Shown piece by piece: positions 1 through 8,336 of a stretch of DNA of 64,000 nt. The position numbers and the translations under genes were made by a program. Numbering within the stretch: the stretch's first letter is position 1; every line of letters begins with the position of its first letter. This stretch comes from Leptospira borgpetersenii serovar Javanica (lineage in GTDB: Bacteria; Spirochaetota; Leptospiria; Leptospirales; Leptospiraceae), in the NCBI RefSeq assembly GCF_003046425.1, contig NZ_QAJG01000009.1, forward strand, positions 1 to 64,000, given 5' to 3'. The notes beneath the pieces are model-generated. The model worked only from the letters and a program-made list of their open reading frames with translations. It was not told where the DNA came from and made no database searches.

Positions 1-499
1 TGTCCTGCCGGTTATAGGTCAGCCTATAAAAGGGTAAAAAGGACCTTACCTCCAAACTTTCAATTAAGCGATGATTGGATTCGGAGACTTTATGAAATAG
101 CGGTTTCAGCTACACCCGAAGCTGCTCAGGTGGTGCATGGGATGTGCGGTGTTTGTCTACTTCAGAGCTTCCAGATGTTAGCAGAGCTGCAGGAGTATCA
201 TTCTCAAGGGCCTCTTCAGAGTGGAGGTTATTTTTTCGATACAGCTCGTGATAGGGATCCTTTTATTTCATTCGGACAACGTTATCCGTTATTGGACATG
301 TTGCTGACGGATGTGCCTAGAATATATGGTCTCGACGGCAATACAACTAGACTACTGGGGTTAGCATCCGCTAGGACTGTGTTGCCTCAGTACGACTGGA
401 TTGTCTCTGATGAATTTCTTACTCGGCCTGAAATAATATCTCACATTAATTCACTCATCCATTCTCCTCCCGGAAGTATTTGGTTGGGGATGTTGGGGC
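1..499 (+). pseudogene. N-terminal part of an interrupted host gene, possible papain-like cysteine peptidase
   Basis: The reading frame is open from the first base of the window, so the true start lies outside. It encodes at least 166 residues before the prophage begins; a chance extension runs on to a stop at 570. A Cys-bearing stretch ([11 protein letters not shown], encoded near bases 140-170) resembles the nucleophile helix of papain-fold peptidases. The rest of the gene is at 11342-11679, where a Gly-His strand followed by a Gln-Thr-Thr turn would supply the partner residues. Joining the two parts at the repeated TGGGGC restores one continuous frame (MLG then HAV). I do not recognise the family; the peptidase idea rests only on the Cys and His motifs. 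The split gene is presumably non-functional. Confidence 0.6.
494..499. repeat. Left copy of the TGGGGC direct repeat flanking the prophage
   Basis: TGGGGC at this position recurs at 11342-11347, in the same codon phase of the split host gene. It is either a target-site duplication (5 or 6 bases, as made by transposable phages) or the core of an integrase site. At six bases it is short, but the reading-frame continuity on both sides supports it. Confidence 0.55.
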
Positions 500-595
500 G
501 GCAGCGTTCCGATGGAATTTGTCCAGGCGCGAAATTGAGCGCACGAATGTGCAACAATTCGCAAACTTAAAGAGCTTGAGGGAGGCAATACGCAT

Positions 596-620
596 AAAAA
601 AGCCCCCGAAAATCGGAGGC
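596..620 (-). terminator. Rho-independent terminator of the tail operon
   Basis: On the minus strand an 8-base stem GCCTCCGA / TCGGGGGC (one G-T pair) with a 3-base loop is followed directly by six T. It sits 26 bases past the stop of the last tail gene (646) and should end that transcript. Confidence 0.8.
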
Positions 621-645
621 CGAACTTCAATTTCACCTTACTAAA

Positions 646-1365
646 CTACTCCCAGCCCGAATTTATCTCGATTTGGTCAAGCTCCTCTATAGTGTTCGCA
701 GATTGAAGCAATAATTTAAGCCGAGCAGAATTCTGCAAAAGACTGGTCTTGCGAATTGCGCCGTCATTCGAAACTTGTTTAAACTGATCCGAGGAATGTA
801 ACCTATATTCATTCACTCCATTTTTATCTGTGCATCGATAAGGAAAGGACTCGTTCAAGGATGCTAAACCGATTAAATTTAGCTGATCGTCACGATCGGA
901 TTTATAAAAATGGGGCACACCAAGCGCATTGGAAATGAACCCAGCAACAATTTTTTTCTCACAGACAGACTCGATAAGTTTCATAAATGAATCTCGTTTT
1001 TGTGTTAAATCTATGATCCAACCTGAATCAGAAAATACTTGATGAGCTAACATCAATCCAAATTCGTCTTTTAGCGGTGCGAATGGAGTCTCAGAATCTG
1101 AGATTATTGTATCATCCCAATTTTGAAGAATTCGTTCTGCACCCGAATTTTTGTTATAAACCGTTTGCTGAACAAATTCGATTGCTTGACCTTCAATTAT
1201 ATCCGCTTTAAATTTTTCACCGACCATCGGATTATAATTTAAAGCGAAAACCACTTCATGCAAATCTTGGTCAAAGTGTGTCCAAGCAGTTGATCCAGAA
1301 AGTCTGTCGGGATCTGAATTGATCCAAACCACTGATTTTGTCTCTTTATCAAGAATATAATTCAC
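646..1365 (-). CDS. Phage tail fibre assembly protein, DUF4376-like C-terminus
   Basis: The product has 239 residues. Roughly the last 90 match the DUF4376 pattern of tail-fibre assembly chaperones: a DDQLNLIGLA stretch, then FPYRCTDKNGV, then a helical tail rich in Leu and ending in an ELDQIE-like motif. Such proteins help fold or attach the fibre encoded just upstream, and the gene starts at the base where the fibre gene ends (1365), as expected for a fibre/chaperone pair. The N-terminal half is not recognised. It is the last gene of the tail operon and is followed by a clear terminator. Intact in frame, but the phage around it is not. Confidence 0.65.
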   Translation of the reverse strand: MNYILDKETKSVVWINSDPDRLSGSTAWTHFDQDLHEVVFALNYNPMVGEKFKADIIEGQAIEFVQQTVYNKNSGAERILQNWDDTIISDSETPFAPLKDEFGLMLAHQVFSDSGWIIDLTQKRDSFMKLIESVCEKKIVAGFISNALGVPHFYKSDRDDQLNLIGLASLNESFPYRCTDKNGVNEYRLHSSDQFKQVSNDGAIRKTSLLQNSARLKLLLQSANTIEELDQIEINSGWE

Positions 1366-2234
1366 TATGCCACTCTCACTTTGTATTTTACAGCTACGTA
1401 TGCTGGTGTAGTCTCATCGCCGAGTCGCGGCGATCCGTTTGATCCATTTGCGGCAGGTCCGCCAATAGCCGTTAAAACACCAAATGTGTTCCCGTCTGCC
1501 ATTGCAGTTCCAGGATTCATTCTTAGATAATTACCCGCGGGTCCGTGGATATGGTCATGACCTTGATCCTGCCCCTCAAAACCAACCGCCCCTCCGTTGA
1601 AATTTCCATTCGCTGCTTTAGCGCGAGTCCCATGAACTCCAGCACCCCTCATAAAAATTCCTCTCCTATCAGGAACATTGAACGTTGTCGAACCATCTCC
1701 AAATCCATATTCAACATTCGTAATCATGTCACCTGATTGAGAAGCAGTAAGATCAATTATAGAACCGGTCGGAGTCGTCGAAATTTGAAAATCGTTTGCA
1801 GTTGGATTTCTAACATAGTATTTTGTCAGAGCAGTAACACCCCCGCCCGTGAAAGCAAATTTTACCAACTGGCCTTCTATACATCCATGAGCAATCAGAT
1901 TTAGCCTGTCTGTTGCAGGAGTAATACTTGTAATAGTTTTGTGTATCAAATTCCAAAGTCCGGTAAAAGAAGTTCGAGAGATTGCCTGACCGTTCGCCTC
2001 TTTGAAATTCGAACTGGCTAACTGATCGATACTATCCTCAACCATTCCTCCAAGAGGAATCAAAAGTGAATTTATGAGGTTTGATAACGAAGTGATGTTG
2101 TTGGAATTTACATCAACTGCTCCTTTTAAAAAGATGTCGTTATCTAAAAGCCTTTGGAATTCTGTTTGTAAAAGAAGACCATCACGGGGCGTCGTTCTAT
2201 CCCATGTACGCGAGAGAGTGTTATTGAAAGCCAT
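1365..2234 (-). CDS. Phage tail fibre with collar domain
   Basis: The product has 289 residues. After an N-terminal region that probably attaches to the baseplate, it shows the tail-collar pattern: a Gly-rich GGMVEDSIDQL segment, an F-N-V-P-D-R-R-G-I-F-M-R-G-A turn, a GHDHIHGP metal-ligand-like His cluster near residue 225, and the typical C-terminal end TTPAYVAVKYKVRVA. The family forms trimeric distal fibres that contact the host surface. Its start overlaps the stop of the preceding small gene (TAATG at 2232-2236). Baseplate hub, spike and wedge genes usually found between the Dit-like gene and the fibre are missing here. Confidence 0.75.
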   Translation of the reverse strand: MAFNNTLSRTWDRTTPRDGLLLQTEFQRLLDNDIFLKGAVDVNSNNITSLSNLINSLLIPLGGMVEDSIDQLASSNFKEANGQAISRTSFTGLWNLIHKTITSITPATDRLNLIAHGCIEGQLVKFAFTGGGVTALTKYYVRNPTANDFQISTTPTGSIIDLTASQSGDMITNVEYGFGDGSTTFNVPDRRGIFMRGAGVHGTRAKAANGNFNGGAVGFEGQDQGHDHIHGPAGNYLRMNPGTAMADGNTFGVLTAIGGPAANGSNGSPRLGDETTPAYVAVKYKVRVA

Positions 2235-2490
2235 TATTCTAACTCCTTGAAATTTTTCATGTATAGCGTGATCCCGATCGTAGCTTTTAAAATCTTATCA
2301 TAAGCCTCGGACAAAATTACATTATCCGACTCGCTAATATCGATCTCAAGCGCACAGGACCGAACGCCGGTTGGATCGAGAAGTATAACTTGATGCCGTT
2401 TAACGTGCATGACGCGGAAATCGATTTGCCGTTTATTGAAAAAACGGAAGCAAGGAACATGAGGAGCATTAGATAAATTGTATGTTTCAT
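2234..2490 (-). pseudogene. Small tail gene with a frameshift near its start
   Basis: One frame gives a coherent sequence ending MKNFKELE just before the fibre gene. It has an internal ATG at 2410 (58 residues) but continues upstream without a start codon (YNLSNAPHVPCFRFF...). The ATG at 2490 is in a different frame and gives MKHTIYLMLL..., 57 residues. Adding one A in the AAA after the ATG would join the ATG at 2490 to the coherent frame and give MKTYNLSNAPH..., about 86 residues. So the gene probably lost one A, or now starts at 2410. Function unknown; position after the Dit-like and DUF6983-like genes suggests a small baseplate or tail protein. Confidence 0.45.
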
Positions 2491-2493
2491 ATC

Positions 2494-2811
2494 TTAACCC
2501 TTCCCATCGTCAAAAAAAAGTAAAACATTTTTTCCAAAAGTATCTTTGTTTACCGGAAGATCTTCATATTCCGTTTTGGCAAGGTCACTCAATGACAAGG
2601 GGGTCAAACTAAAATCTGCAAATCCCGAAAGGCAATCGATCCCGTATACGAGTTTACATGAATGCAAGAAGCGAGTGCCTTCCTTAACGTAAAGAGAAAT
2701 GAAATCGAAACGAGAGTTGTATCTGAGTTCGAATTCAAAATCCTTATTTCCAATCTGAAAGATTTTTGAAACGGGCAACTCTTCAAAACGAATCGGTAGA
2801 GATTGGATCAT
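2494..2811 (-). CDS. Small phage tail protein, DUF6983-like
   Basis: The product has 105 residues and no signal peptide. The pattern (a polar N-terminus, then FELRYNSRFDFISLYV, then a LVYGIDCL turn and a C-terminal LTPLSLSDL) is that of short beta-rich phage proteins annotated as DUF6983, found between the distal tail protein and the hub genes. It overlaps the Dit-like gene by 4 bases (ATGA), so it is probably translationally coupled. A structural role at the tail tip is inferred from position. An alternative is simply an uncharacterised phage protein. Confidence 0.45.
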   Translation of the reverse strand: MIQSLPIRFEELPVSKIFQIGNKDFEFELRYNSRFDFISLYVKEGTRFLHSCKLVYGIDCLSGFADFSLTPLSLSDLAKTEYEDLPVNKDTFGKNVLLFFDDGKG

Positions 2812-3452
2812 GTTCCCGCCTTTGCCGCAGATTTTATCTTAGGAGAAGAAGGAACACCCGTCTCAGTTGTTGGAGTTTTGCCTTTTACCGTCATCTTTTT
2901 GGCACCTTGAACAGTTTTCGCCTCGGTAACGATAATCCGATTGAGATCTATAGTTACCTCTGACGATTTGCCAAGTTCAACATCTCGACGATTTCGAATA
3001 TTCCCGATCGCAATATTTTCGATCACTTCGTCGTCAAGTCCCATGTACAACGGCTCTTCTAAATCGTCATTGAAGAGCCCAGCCATTCCGAAGAACGAAA
3101 GCATTTTTCCAATAAGCCCACCTGTGCCGTATCCTTCGAACTTTACAATACTTCCAGTGCGTTGCCAAAAAATTAGAGTTTTTATTTTTTCTGAGATTGT
3201 TGTAACAGAAGTCAGATCAACATCTTCATCTAATATACAAGTCAAACTCATAGTTGGAGAACCCGGTATCACATGATCGGAGATATTTCCAGTATCAGGG
3301 TTTTCAGGGTCTTTCTCTACTGGATGCTCTGTAATTGTCACAGGATAACTTTGACCGAACGCAGTTGTAACGTTCAAATTGATCGTAACTTCTTTCCCGT
3401 TTTGAATTCCGGTAATCCCGATTGTTTCTCGACCAGTAAAAATACTCATCAT
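2808..3452 (-). CDS. Dit-like distal tail / baseplate protein
   Basis: The product has 214 residues and sits immediately after the tape measure gene, overlapping it by 4 bases (3449-3452). This is the usual place of the distal tail (Dit-like) protein, which links tube and baseplate. Visible features: an N-terminal beta-rich segment with TITEHPVEKDP, common at the start of such proteins, an ISDHVIPGSP turn, and a basic tail rich in Lys, Thr and Pro (VKGKTPTTETGVPSS). The low-complexity tail is unusual and may be a flexible linker. Family assignment rests on pattern and gene order. Confidence 0.6.
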   Translation of the reverse strand: MMSIFTGRETIGITGIQNGKEVTINLNVTTAFGQSYPVTITEHPVEKDPENPDTGNISDHVIPGSPTMSLTCILDEDVDLTSVTTISEKIKTLIFWQRTGSIVKFEGYGTGGLIGKMLSFFGMAGLFNDDLEEPLYMGLDDEVIENIAIGNIRNRRDVELGKSSEVTIDLNRIIVTEAKTVQGAKKMTVKGKTPTTETGVPSSPKIKSAAKAGT

Positions 3453-5716
3453 ATAGGAGCCAACCCGAGAGCGACACGGATCTCATTTTCGTTTTCCTTT
3501 GCGAGTCGTTTAAACTCCGACCAGAGATTTGTCGCCTGTTCCTGTGACGAACCTCCATGAACTTCAATCTTCTCGATGTTAAATGTGATCCCTTTTTCGG
3601 AAGCGGACGAAGAGGATGCGGGTTGAAACGAAAGTTGGTTATTTGGAATGATTGAACCAGGGCTATCAAACACTCGAACTTCCGGTCCTTTCTCACCGAC
3701 TATATAGGGCTTTCCTGCTTGGATCGGACCACCTTTCTCACGAGCTTCAATGTGTGGGATCATAGGGAAAACGGTTTTCAGTAACGGAACCGACGTCATT
3801 GCGGTATTGATTCGATCGATCATATCGTTAATTGTTTTCGTGAAGTAACGAGTGAGACCGTCGAAATCAAAAAGAGAATTGATTGAATTCATAATCGATT
3901 CGAAAATCGATTTGGCCTGATTTTTGAGATCCACGATTTGATCGAGCCAAGGTTTTAAGAATGGAATCGATTGCATCTTGTTCCAAATCCAATCAAGAGC
4001 TTGGCCGATTTCATCTCTGAAAAGAAAAATTCCGGCAAGGGGGAAGATGGCAGTTACTAAAAGTTTCCCAGCAATAACCGCCACTTTATAAAGAAACTTT
4101 AATGTGGAATCCCAAGCGTCAGAAATCCATTTTGTAATCTGTCCCCACTTTGTATAAACAACTGTCGCCAATGTCACCAAGGCGAGTGTAATTGTCGCAG
4201 GCAAAAACGCGATTGCGGCGACAATTCCCACGATAATAAGGGCGACCTTTCCGATCATCTTTCCGGTGTCAGATTTTGCAAATTCAGAAATCGCATCCCA
4301 AACACTAGAAAGCATCACTTTGAAATCCTGGAATCCTTTGTGAAGGTCGCTTAACTCCGAATCGGTTAAACCGAACCATTTCAATAGTTCAGCAAAATAG
4401 GTTTCGCTTCCGTCCGCACCGTATTCGAAGAAAATATAAATGTCCTCAAGAACAAGATACATCGCGGTAAGAGAGGCGGCGATCGCAACAGCCATTCCGA
4501 TCAACTCACCAAAAGCCGCGATCTTTGCAATCGCGACCGCGTCAAGACTTGCCTTCCAGGCAAGAGTTGCACCGACGAGACCGACTCCTATCGCGATCGC
4601 AAGAGCCGCAAGAGCAAATTGCATACGAACAGATCCGCGTTCTCCGTCCGTAAGAAACCCTAAGAATGGTTTTAGGACGAACGCGAAAAAATCTCCGGCT
4701 TTCGCGATCGTCTGGTCGAAACCGTCTTTTAAGTTAGATACGAGCCCAACCCAAGTTTTCGAAAGCGCGTCCATTCCGCCTTGAACGCCTTTAATTTTTC
4801 CGAGTTCTAAAAGAGCGGCTTGGATCGCGGCGGGCGTTTTTTCGACGGATTTTTTGAAATCCTTGAACTGGATCATAACCCGACCTCCGGCGGAAGACAT
4901 TCGGATACCGAACTCTTTCATTCGTTCGAACTCACCCATTGTAGCGTCTAACGTGGCTTCGGTGAACTGGTCGAAACTCTTTCCTTGGGACGCCGCAATG
5001 TCTCCGAACCGAGTCATCATTTCCATCGTAGGTTTCATTCCACGGTTTGCGAATTTGATATACGATCCGGTAGCCTCAGCCATTTCGTAGGGGGTTGTCT
5101 GGGCAAACTTTTGAATTTCTCCGATTGCGGCTTTCGCGTATTGTGCGGAACCGAGAGTTGTCGTGAGAACGGTTTGATATTTTTCAATTTGACCGGCTTT
5201 GTCCAGAGCCGAACCGAAAAGGCCGGACAAACCCGCCGCGAGTCCCATCGCGGCAAGACCTTTCATAAGGCTCATCCAACCGACAGTTTTGATTTTGGAC
5301 TCTTCTATGTGACCTGAAATTTTTTGAATCTCTCGATCGGTGAGACCGGCGGCTTTTGCCGTTTCTTTAAATTCATCCGCAAGGCGAAAATCCGTTTTTG
5401 TTTTTGTAATCAGTTTGTTTAGTTGAGTTTCACTGATACCGAGAGCCTTCGCCATTTTTTGAATTTGATCCGAAGTATCCTTTATACCTTCCGGTATTGT
5501 ATCAGTAAGGGGTTTAAAGTTCTCAGCGAGCTTTCCTGTGTTTTTGGAAAGTGTATCCATTGATTTACCGGAACTTGCAATCTGAGGATCAAGTCTTAGA
5601 AATTGGCGTACGAGATTATCAACGACCTGTCCGAGACCGAGAACGCCGTTTTTTGCGTTACTCACTCCGTCGAGATCGACTCGTATACTCAATCGTCTGA
5701 GAACTTGATCGCTCAT
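3449..5716 (-). CDS. Phage tail tape measure protein
   Basis: With 755 residues it is the longest phage gene here. It has the usual tape-measure layout: long amphipathic helices and coiled-coil stretches in the first 170 residues, a Gly/Ala-rich segment (MKGLAAMGLAAGLSGLFGSALD), an alpha-helical middle (ATLDATMGEFERMKEFGIRMS), and several very hydrophobic stretches around residues 360-420 and 490-570 that resemble the membrane-active part. It sets tail length and is ejected with DNA. It follows the tail chaperone gene directly (stop and start share base 5716) and precedes the Dit-like gene. No frameshift seen. Confidence 0.85.
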   Translation of the reverse strand: MSDQVLRRLSIRVDLDGVSNAKNGVLGLGQVVDNLVRQFLRLDPQIASSGKSMDTLSKNTGKLAENFKPLTDTIPEGIKDTSDQIQKMAKALGISETQLNKLITKTKTDFRLADEFKETAKAAGLTDREIQKISGHIEESKIKTVGWMSLMKGLAAMGLAAGLSGLFGSALDKAGQIEKYQTVLTTTLGSAQYAKAAIGEIQKFAQTTPYEMAEATGSYIKFANRGMKPTMEMMTRFGDIAASQGKSFDQFTEATLDATMGEFERMKEFGIRMSSAGGRVMIQFKDFKKSVEKTPAAIQAALLELGKIKGVQGGMDALSKTWVGLVSNLKDGFDQTIAKAGDFFAFVLKPFLGFLTDGERGSVRMQFALAALAIAIGVGLVGATLAWKASLDAVAIAKIAAFGELIGMAVAIAASLTAMYLVLEDIYIFFEYGADGSETYFAELLKWFGLTDSELSDLHKGFQDFKVMLSSVWDAISEFAKSDTGKMIGKVALIIVGIVAAIAFLPATITLALVTLATVVYTKWGQITKWISDAWDSTLKFLYKVAVIAGKLLVTAIFPLAGIFLFRDEIGQALDWIWNKMQSIPFLKPWLDQIVDLKNQAKSIFESIMNSINSLFDFDGLTRYFTKTINDMIDRINTAMTSVPLLKTVFPMIPHIEAREKGGPIQAGKPYIVGEKGPEVRVFDSPGSIIPNNQLSFQPASSSSASEKGITFNIEKIEVHGGSSQEQATNLWSEFKRLAKENENEIRVALGLAPI

Positions 5717-6033
5717 TATTTAGGTTCCATCAAGATAGTCTTGTATAACCGATTCTCTTGATATTCAAGTTTCCTTCTTAGAATTTCCTGAATCACAAGA
5801 AACTCAATCGGACTTGCTCGGTTTATTGTTTCTTCAGAGAAACTCGACAAACCGCATATAAAGAGATCGTAATACGTTTTATTCTTCTCTATCCTCCTGT
5901 TTATTTCCGCTTCTATCTCCGCTTTTTCCGGTTGTTTCGATAGATTCGGGAATCGTATCCCAAAGAGCCCCGTCGAAAAATCGAGGAATGAGCTTCCCCC
6001 AAAGCCCATAGAGTAGCGGAGGAATGTCTTCAC
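5716..6033 (-). CDS. Downstream frame of the tail assembly chaperone (probable recoded GT-like extension)
   Basis: This 105-codon frame overlaps the preceding chaperone frame by 155 bases. Its first possible start is a GTG at 6033 with no Shine-Dalgarno sequence, deep inside the other gene. Its unique part encodes helix-rich sequence (EINRRIEKNKTYYDLFICG...) and ends at the tape measure start. This is the classical position of the T part of the G/GT tail chaperone pair, made by programmed frameshifting. Going from the upstream frame to this one needs +1 or -2. A run AAAAA on the minus strand (5923-5927) would let a lysyl-tRNA slip +1 from AAA to AAA. Recoding is inference. Confidence 0.5.
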   Translation of the reverse strand: MKTFLRYSMGFGGSSFLDFSTGLFGIRFPNLSKQPEKAEIEAEINRRIEKNKTYYDLFICGLSSFSEETINRASPIEFLVIQEILRRKLEYQENRLYKTILMEPK

Positions 6034-6337
6034 GTTTTAAAGATTTTGTTGGGGTTTTGCCAAACTTATTGACGAGTTCTTCTTCAAGCGGAGTGGCCGG
6101 CTCGACTATACCAAACACACATTCTTTAAAGAATCGTTCCGTTCTTAAAGATGTTTTCAGCTCTAGGTCCCCATCCTTTTGACGCACCATTTCTTCGTTC
6201 CATACGTCCACTCGTTTATTCCCCGGATGTTGCAACTTCCAGAGCTGTTTTGGAAGTTGTTCTACACCCTTGAAGAATTGAATATACAGAATTTTGTCAC
6301 CATCCTGCCCAACGATTTCGATCTCAGTTTTTGACAT
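5879..6337 (-). CDS. Phage tail assembly chaperone (G-like)
   Basis: A start at 6337 is preferred over one at 6397 because AAAGGAGAAG lies just upstream of the ATG (MSKTEIEIVG). The product is then 152 residues, acidic and helix-rich, with a charged tail (SGNKQEDREE). Position between the tube genes and the tape measure is that of the tail chaperone that coats the tape measure during assembly. The last third overlaps a second frame that continues to the tape measure gene, as described in the neighbouring entry. I see no sequence motif that identifies it on its own, so the call is positional. Confidence 0.6.
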   Translation of the reverse strand: MSKTEIEIVGQDGDKILYIQFFKGVEQLPKQLWKLQHPGNKRVDVWNEEMVRQKDGDLELKTSLRTERFFKECVFGIVEPATPLEEELVNKFGKTPTKSLKREDIPPLLYGLWGKLIPRFFDGALWDTIPESIETTGKSGDRSGNKQEDREE

Positions 6338-6348
6338 TTGCTTCTCCT

Positions 6349-6801
6349 TTATAAACTTAAATAGACTTCGGTGAAATCCACCATTAAGATTTTCCAAATG
6401 GAGGTTTCGAAACCCTTCGCTCCGATTCCGACATTCGGTTTTTCTAATACTCGACAGTTACTTGAGGCCCCTTGTATTTCGGTGCCGACTTGTTTTGAAT
6501 GAGAATCGCAAAGCGGGTTCCTGCTTTCTTTAGAAGGTCCAACTTTGCGACTGCGGGAGCAGAAGGAAGATACTGCAATTCAAGCGAATGGACTTCGTTT
6601 AAATTCTTTATTTGTCAAAACTTCACCCCCGATTCCGACTTTATATTTTACAAGCTTTGGATCTTCTTTTTGAATTTTCAAAAACTTGTCCTCCAGGATG
6701 AGCCCGGCGGTAACATCAAACGGAATTGGTGCGATAAGCGTGATACTAAGTTCTTCAATATCGAAAAAACGCTTTTCATACCAATCACTTGCTTGACCCA
6801 A
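6349..6801 (-). pseudogene. Second tail-tube-like gene, broken by two frameshifts
   Basis: The segment reads coherently only if the frame changes twice. The first part (VTAGLILEDKFLKIQKED...) runs until about 6600. A second frame (NEVHSLELQYLPSAPAVAKL...PKYK) follows, then a third from about 6450 (GASSNCRVLEKPNVG...TEVYLSL) to a stop at 6349. The stitched product aligns along its length with the intact tube protein next door (6813-7241): VTAGL with VSAGL, LELQYLPSAPAV with VTLKYLPSALAV, PKYK with PKYK, CRVLEKP with CVFMEEP. So it is a diverged tandem copy that has decayed. Sequencing error at two places is the alternative. Confidence 0.65.
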
Positions 6802-6812
6802 AATCTTTTCAC

Positions 6813-7241
6813 CTATGAGAATTTCTGAACAGAATCCAAAAGTCTGACTTTGAATTCGTAATCGTTGAAACCTGTCTTACCGTTGATCGTGGTCTTAGGC
6901 TCTTCCATGAACACACAACGAGACGCGGTCAATTTGTACTTTGGCTCGCTATCGGAAGAGAAGAGAAAGCCGAAATCCTTTTTGGATTCTCGTAAATTTT
7001 GGAGATAAGGAACGGCGAGAGCCGACGGAAGATATTTCAACGTAACGATTCGGGAAGAATCATGGATTGAATTCGATGAGTAGCTTTCATCCTTAGTTCC
7101 TCTTCGAGTCGTGACCTCGTCTTTGTTTTCTTTTTCGGCTGAGAAAAAATCTCCATCTATTGAGAGACCGGCGGAAACATCTACAGGTGACGGGTCTAAA
7201 ATGACTACCGTGTTTTTCGAGTTATCATAAATCTTATCCAC
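6813..7241 (-). CDS. Phage tail tube protein, DUF3277-like
   Basis: The product has 142 residues, starting with GTG 3 bases after the sheath stop; GGGAG about nine bases upstream serves as ribosome site. It follows the order sheath-tube-chaperone-tape measure seen in contractile phages. Visible pattern: an N-terminal strand, DVSAGLSIDGDFF, a polar loop (TRRGTKDESYSSNSIHDSS), strands IVTLKYLP, and a C-terminal DYEFKVRLLDS. This matches the DUF3277 type of tube protein, which stacks as hexamers inside the sheath. The neighbouring degenerate copy suggests a past tandem duplication. Confidence 0.6.
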   Translation of the reverse strand: MDKIYDNSKNTVVILDPSPVDVSAGLSIDGDFFSAEKENKDEVTTRRGTKDESYSSNSIHDSSRIVTLKYLPSALAVPYLQNLRESKKDFGFLFSSDSEPKYKLTASRCVFMEEPKTTINGKTGFNDYEFKVRLLDSVQKFS

Positions 7242-7244
7242 TTT

Positions 7245-8222
7245 TTAAACTCCCATCGTTCCAGAAATTTCGATCTTGTTGATTCCACCGCCTACAGTAC
7301 AAGTGAACTTGATCGGTGAAACCTTACGATTTGCTCGATCATTCATCGGAATGTCGGAAATCTTTTCAGGCATAAACAACTTGTATTGATAGTCTCCGAA
7401 ATCGGAACGACTTCTTCCGTCATCGTCTTCAACCTTTGCGATCACTCCACGGCGACCACAATCCCTAAACACCTCTCGTAAGGCCGCTTCCAGAAGACGC
7501 AAACCGGAGATAGTCATCGAAAGGCGATCGTTATTGATTTTTAGAGAATGATACGCCTCTTGTAATCGGGCTTTGAGATAATAACGTCCGATCACAACGT
7601 CGATGTACTGGCCCGACATTGTTTTTCCTTCCCAGGTTACATTCACCCCTCCCATTTCACGGATCAGGTTTCCGTTTTTGGCGAGGATCTGAGAATGTTC
7701 CGACGTCGTTACGTCGGAATTTTTTTGTCCGTTTAACTGTTTTGAATCCCAGGCGATCGATCCGATAGGAGCGGAGCCGCATCTTCCGAACCAACCTCCG
7801 TCGGGAAATTCTTCCGCGTGATTCGAGATCGTTAGAATCGTATTCGCATGATCTTTAAGCTGATCGAGGGCGGTTTGATCTGCGGTTGCACAAATATACA
7901 TTTTTTCTAATGCTTTCATGTATTCGGATGCGATTTTGATTTCGCTTAACGTCCGAGCTGTTGTCAGGAGCCAAAACCAACTATCGAATCCGTCATTCCG
8001 GAGGTCTGCAAGTTCGGAAGGAAGAGTCTCAAAGGAGCCGAGCTTCAAAACAGCTACTTTTTCCGCGCGTGGTGAACCGGAAAAAATTGCCTGAACGAGT
8101 TTGTATTCAGATGAATTCTGGCCGTATCCGATCGAAGGATCAAGGAGTTCATCCGCGTCTTGGATTTCGAGCGTGACGAAACCCCCGGCGTTTTCGAAGG
8201 AGAGCGATACGACGTTGTCCAA
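7245..8222 (-). pseudogene. Phage tail sheath, DUF3383-like, lacking its N-terminus
   Basis: The 325-residue frame ends with the DUF3383 signature (RANRKVSPIKFTCTVGGGINKIEISGTMGV) and contains FSGSPRAEKVAVLKLG, which normally lies some 70-90 residues from the start. The only starts available are codons such as TTG at 8222, and a stop lies four codons upstream (8232-8234), so roughly the first 30 residues of the family are missing. The sheath contracts to drive injection; loss of the N-terminal strand that links neighbouring subunits should abolish this. The break coincides with the point where head genes begin on the other strand. Confidence 0.7.
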
Positions 8223-8336
8223 AGGGACATTTCAACGAATCATCTTTCTCACGTTCCTCACGGTCGTGCAGGCGAGGAGGTTACGATTCATTTGGACAGT
8301 GCGGACGATATAGGAATCCAACTCGACGAGGAGACA
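8223..8336 (+). other. Junction between inverted tail and head modules
   Basis: Tail genes leave this point on the minus strand and head genes on the plus strand. The plus frame that runs into the scaffold gene reads NHLSHVPHGRAGEEVTIHLD and onward here. This may be the end of a lost head gene fused in frame, since it is not obviously random. There is no start codon with a ribosome site for it. Most likely an inversion plus deletion joined the sheath gene to the middle of the head operon. Confidence 0.5.

Noticed and set aside
451..636. Minus frame over the left prophage border
   Set aside because: Runs through the terminator and across the insertion border; not coding.
4440..4784. Long plus-strand frame opposite the tape measure gene
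   Set aside because: Antisense shadow of a clear coding gene, with low-complexity Ala/Arg composition.
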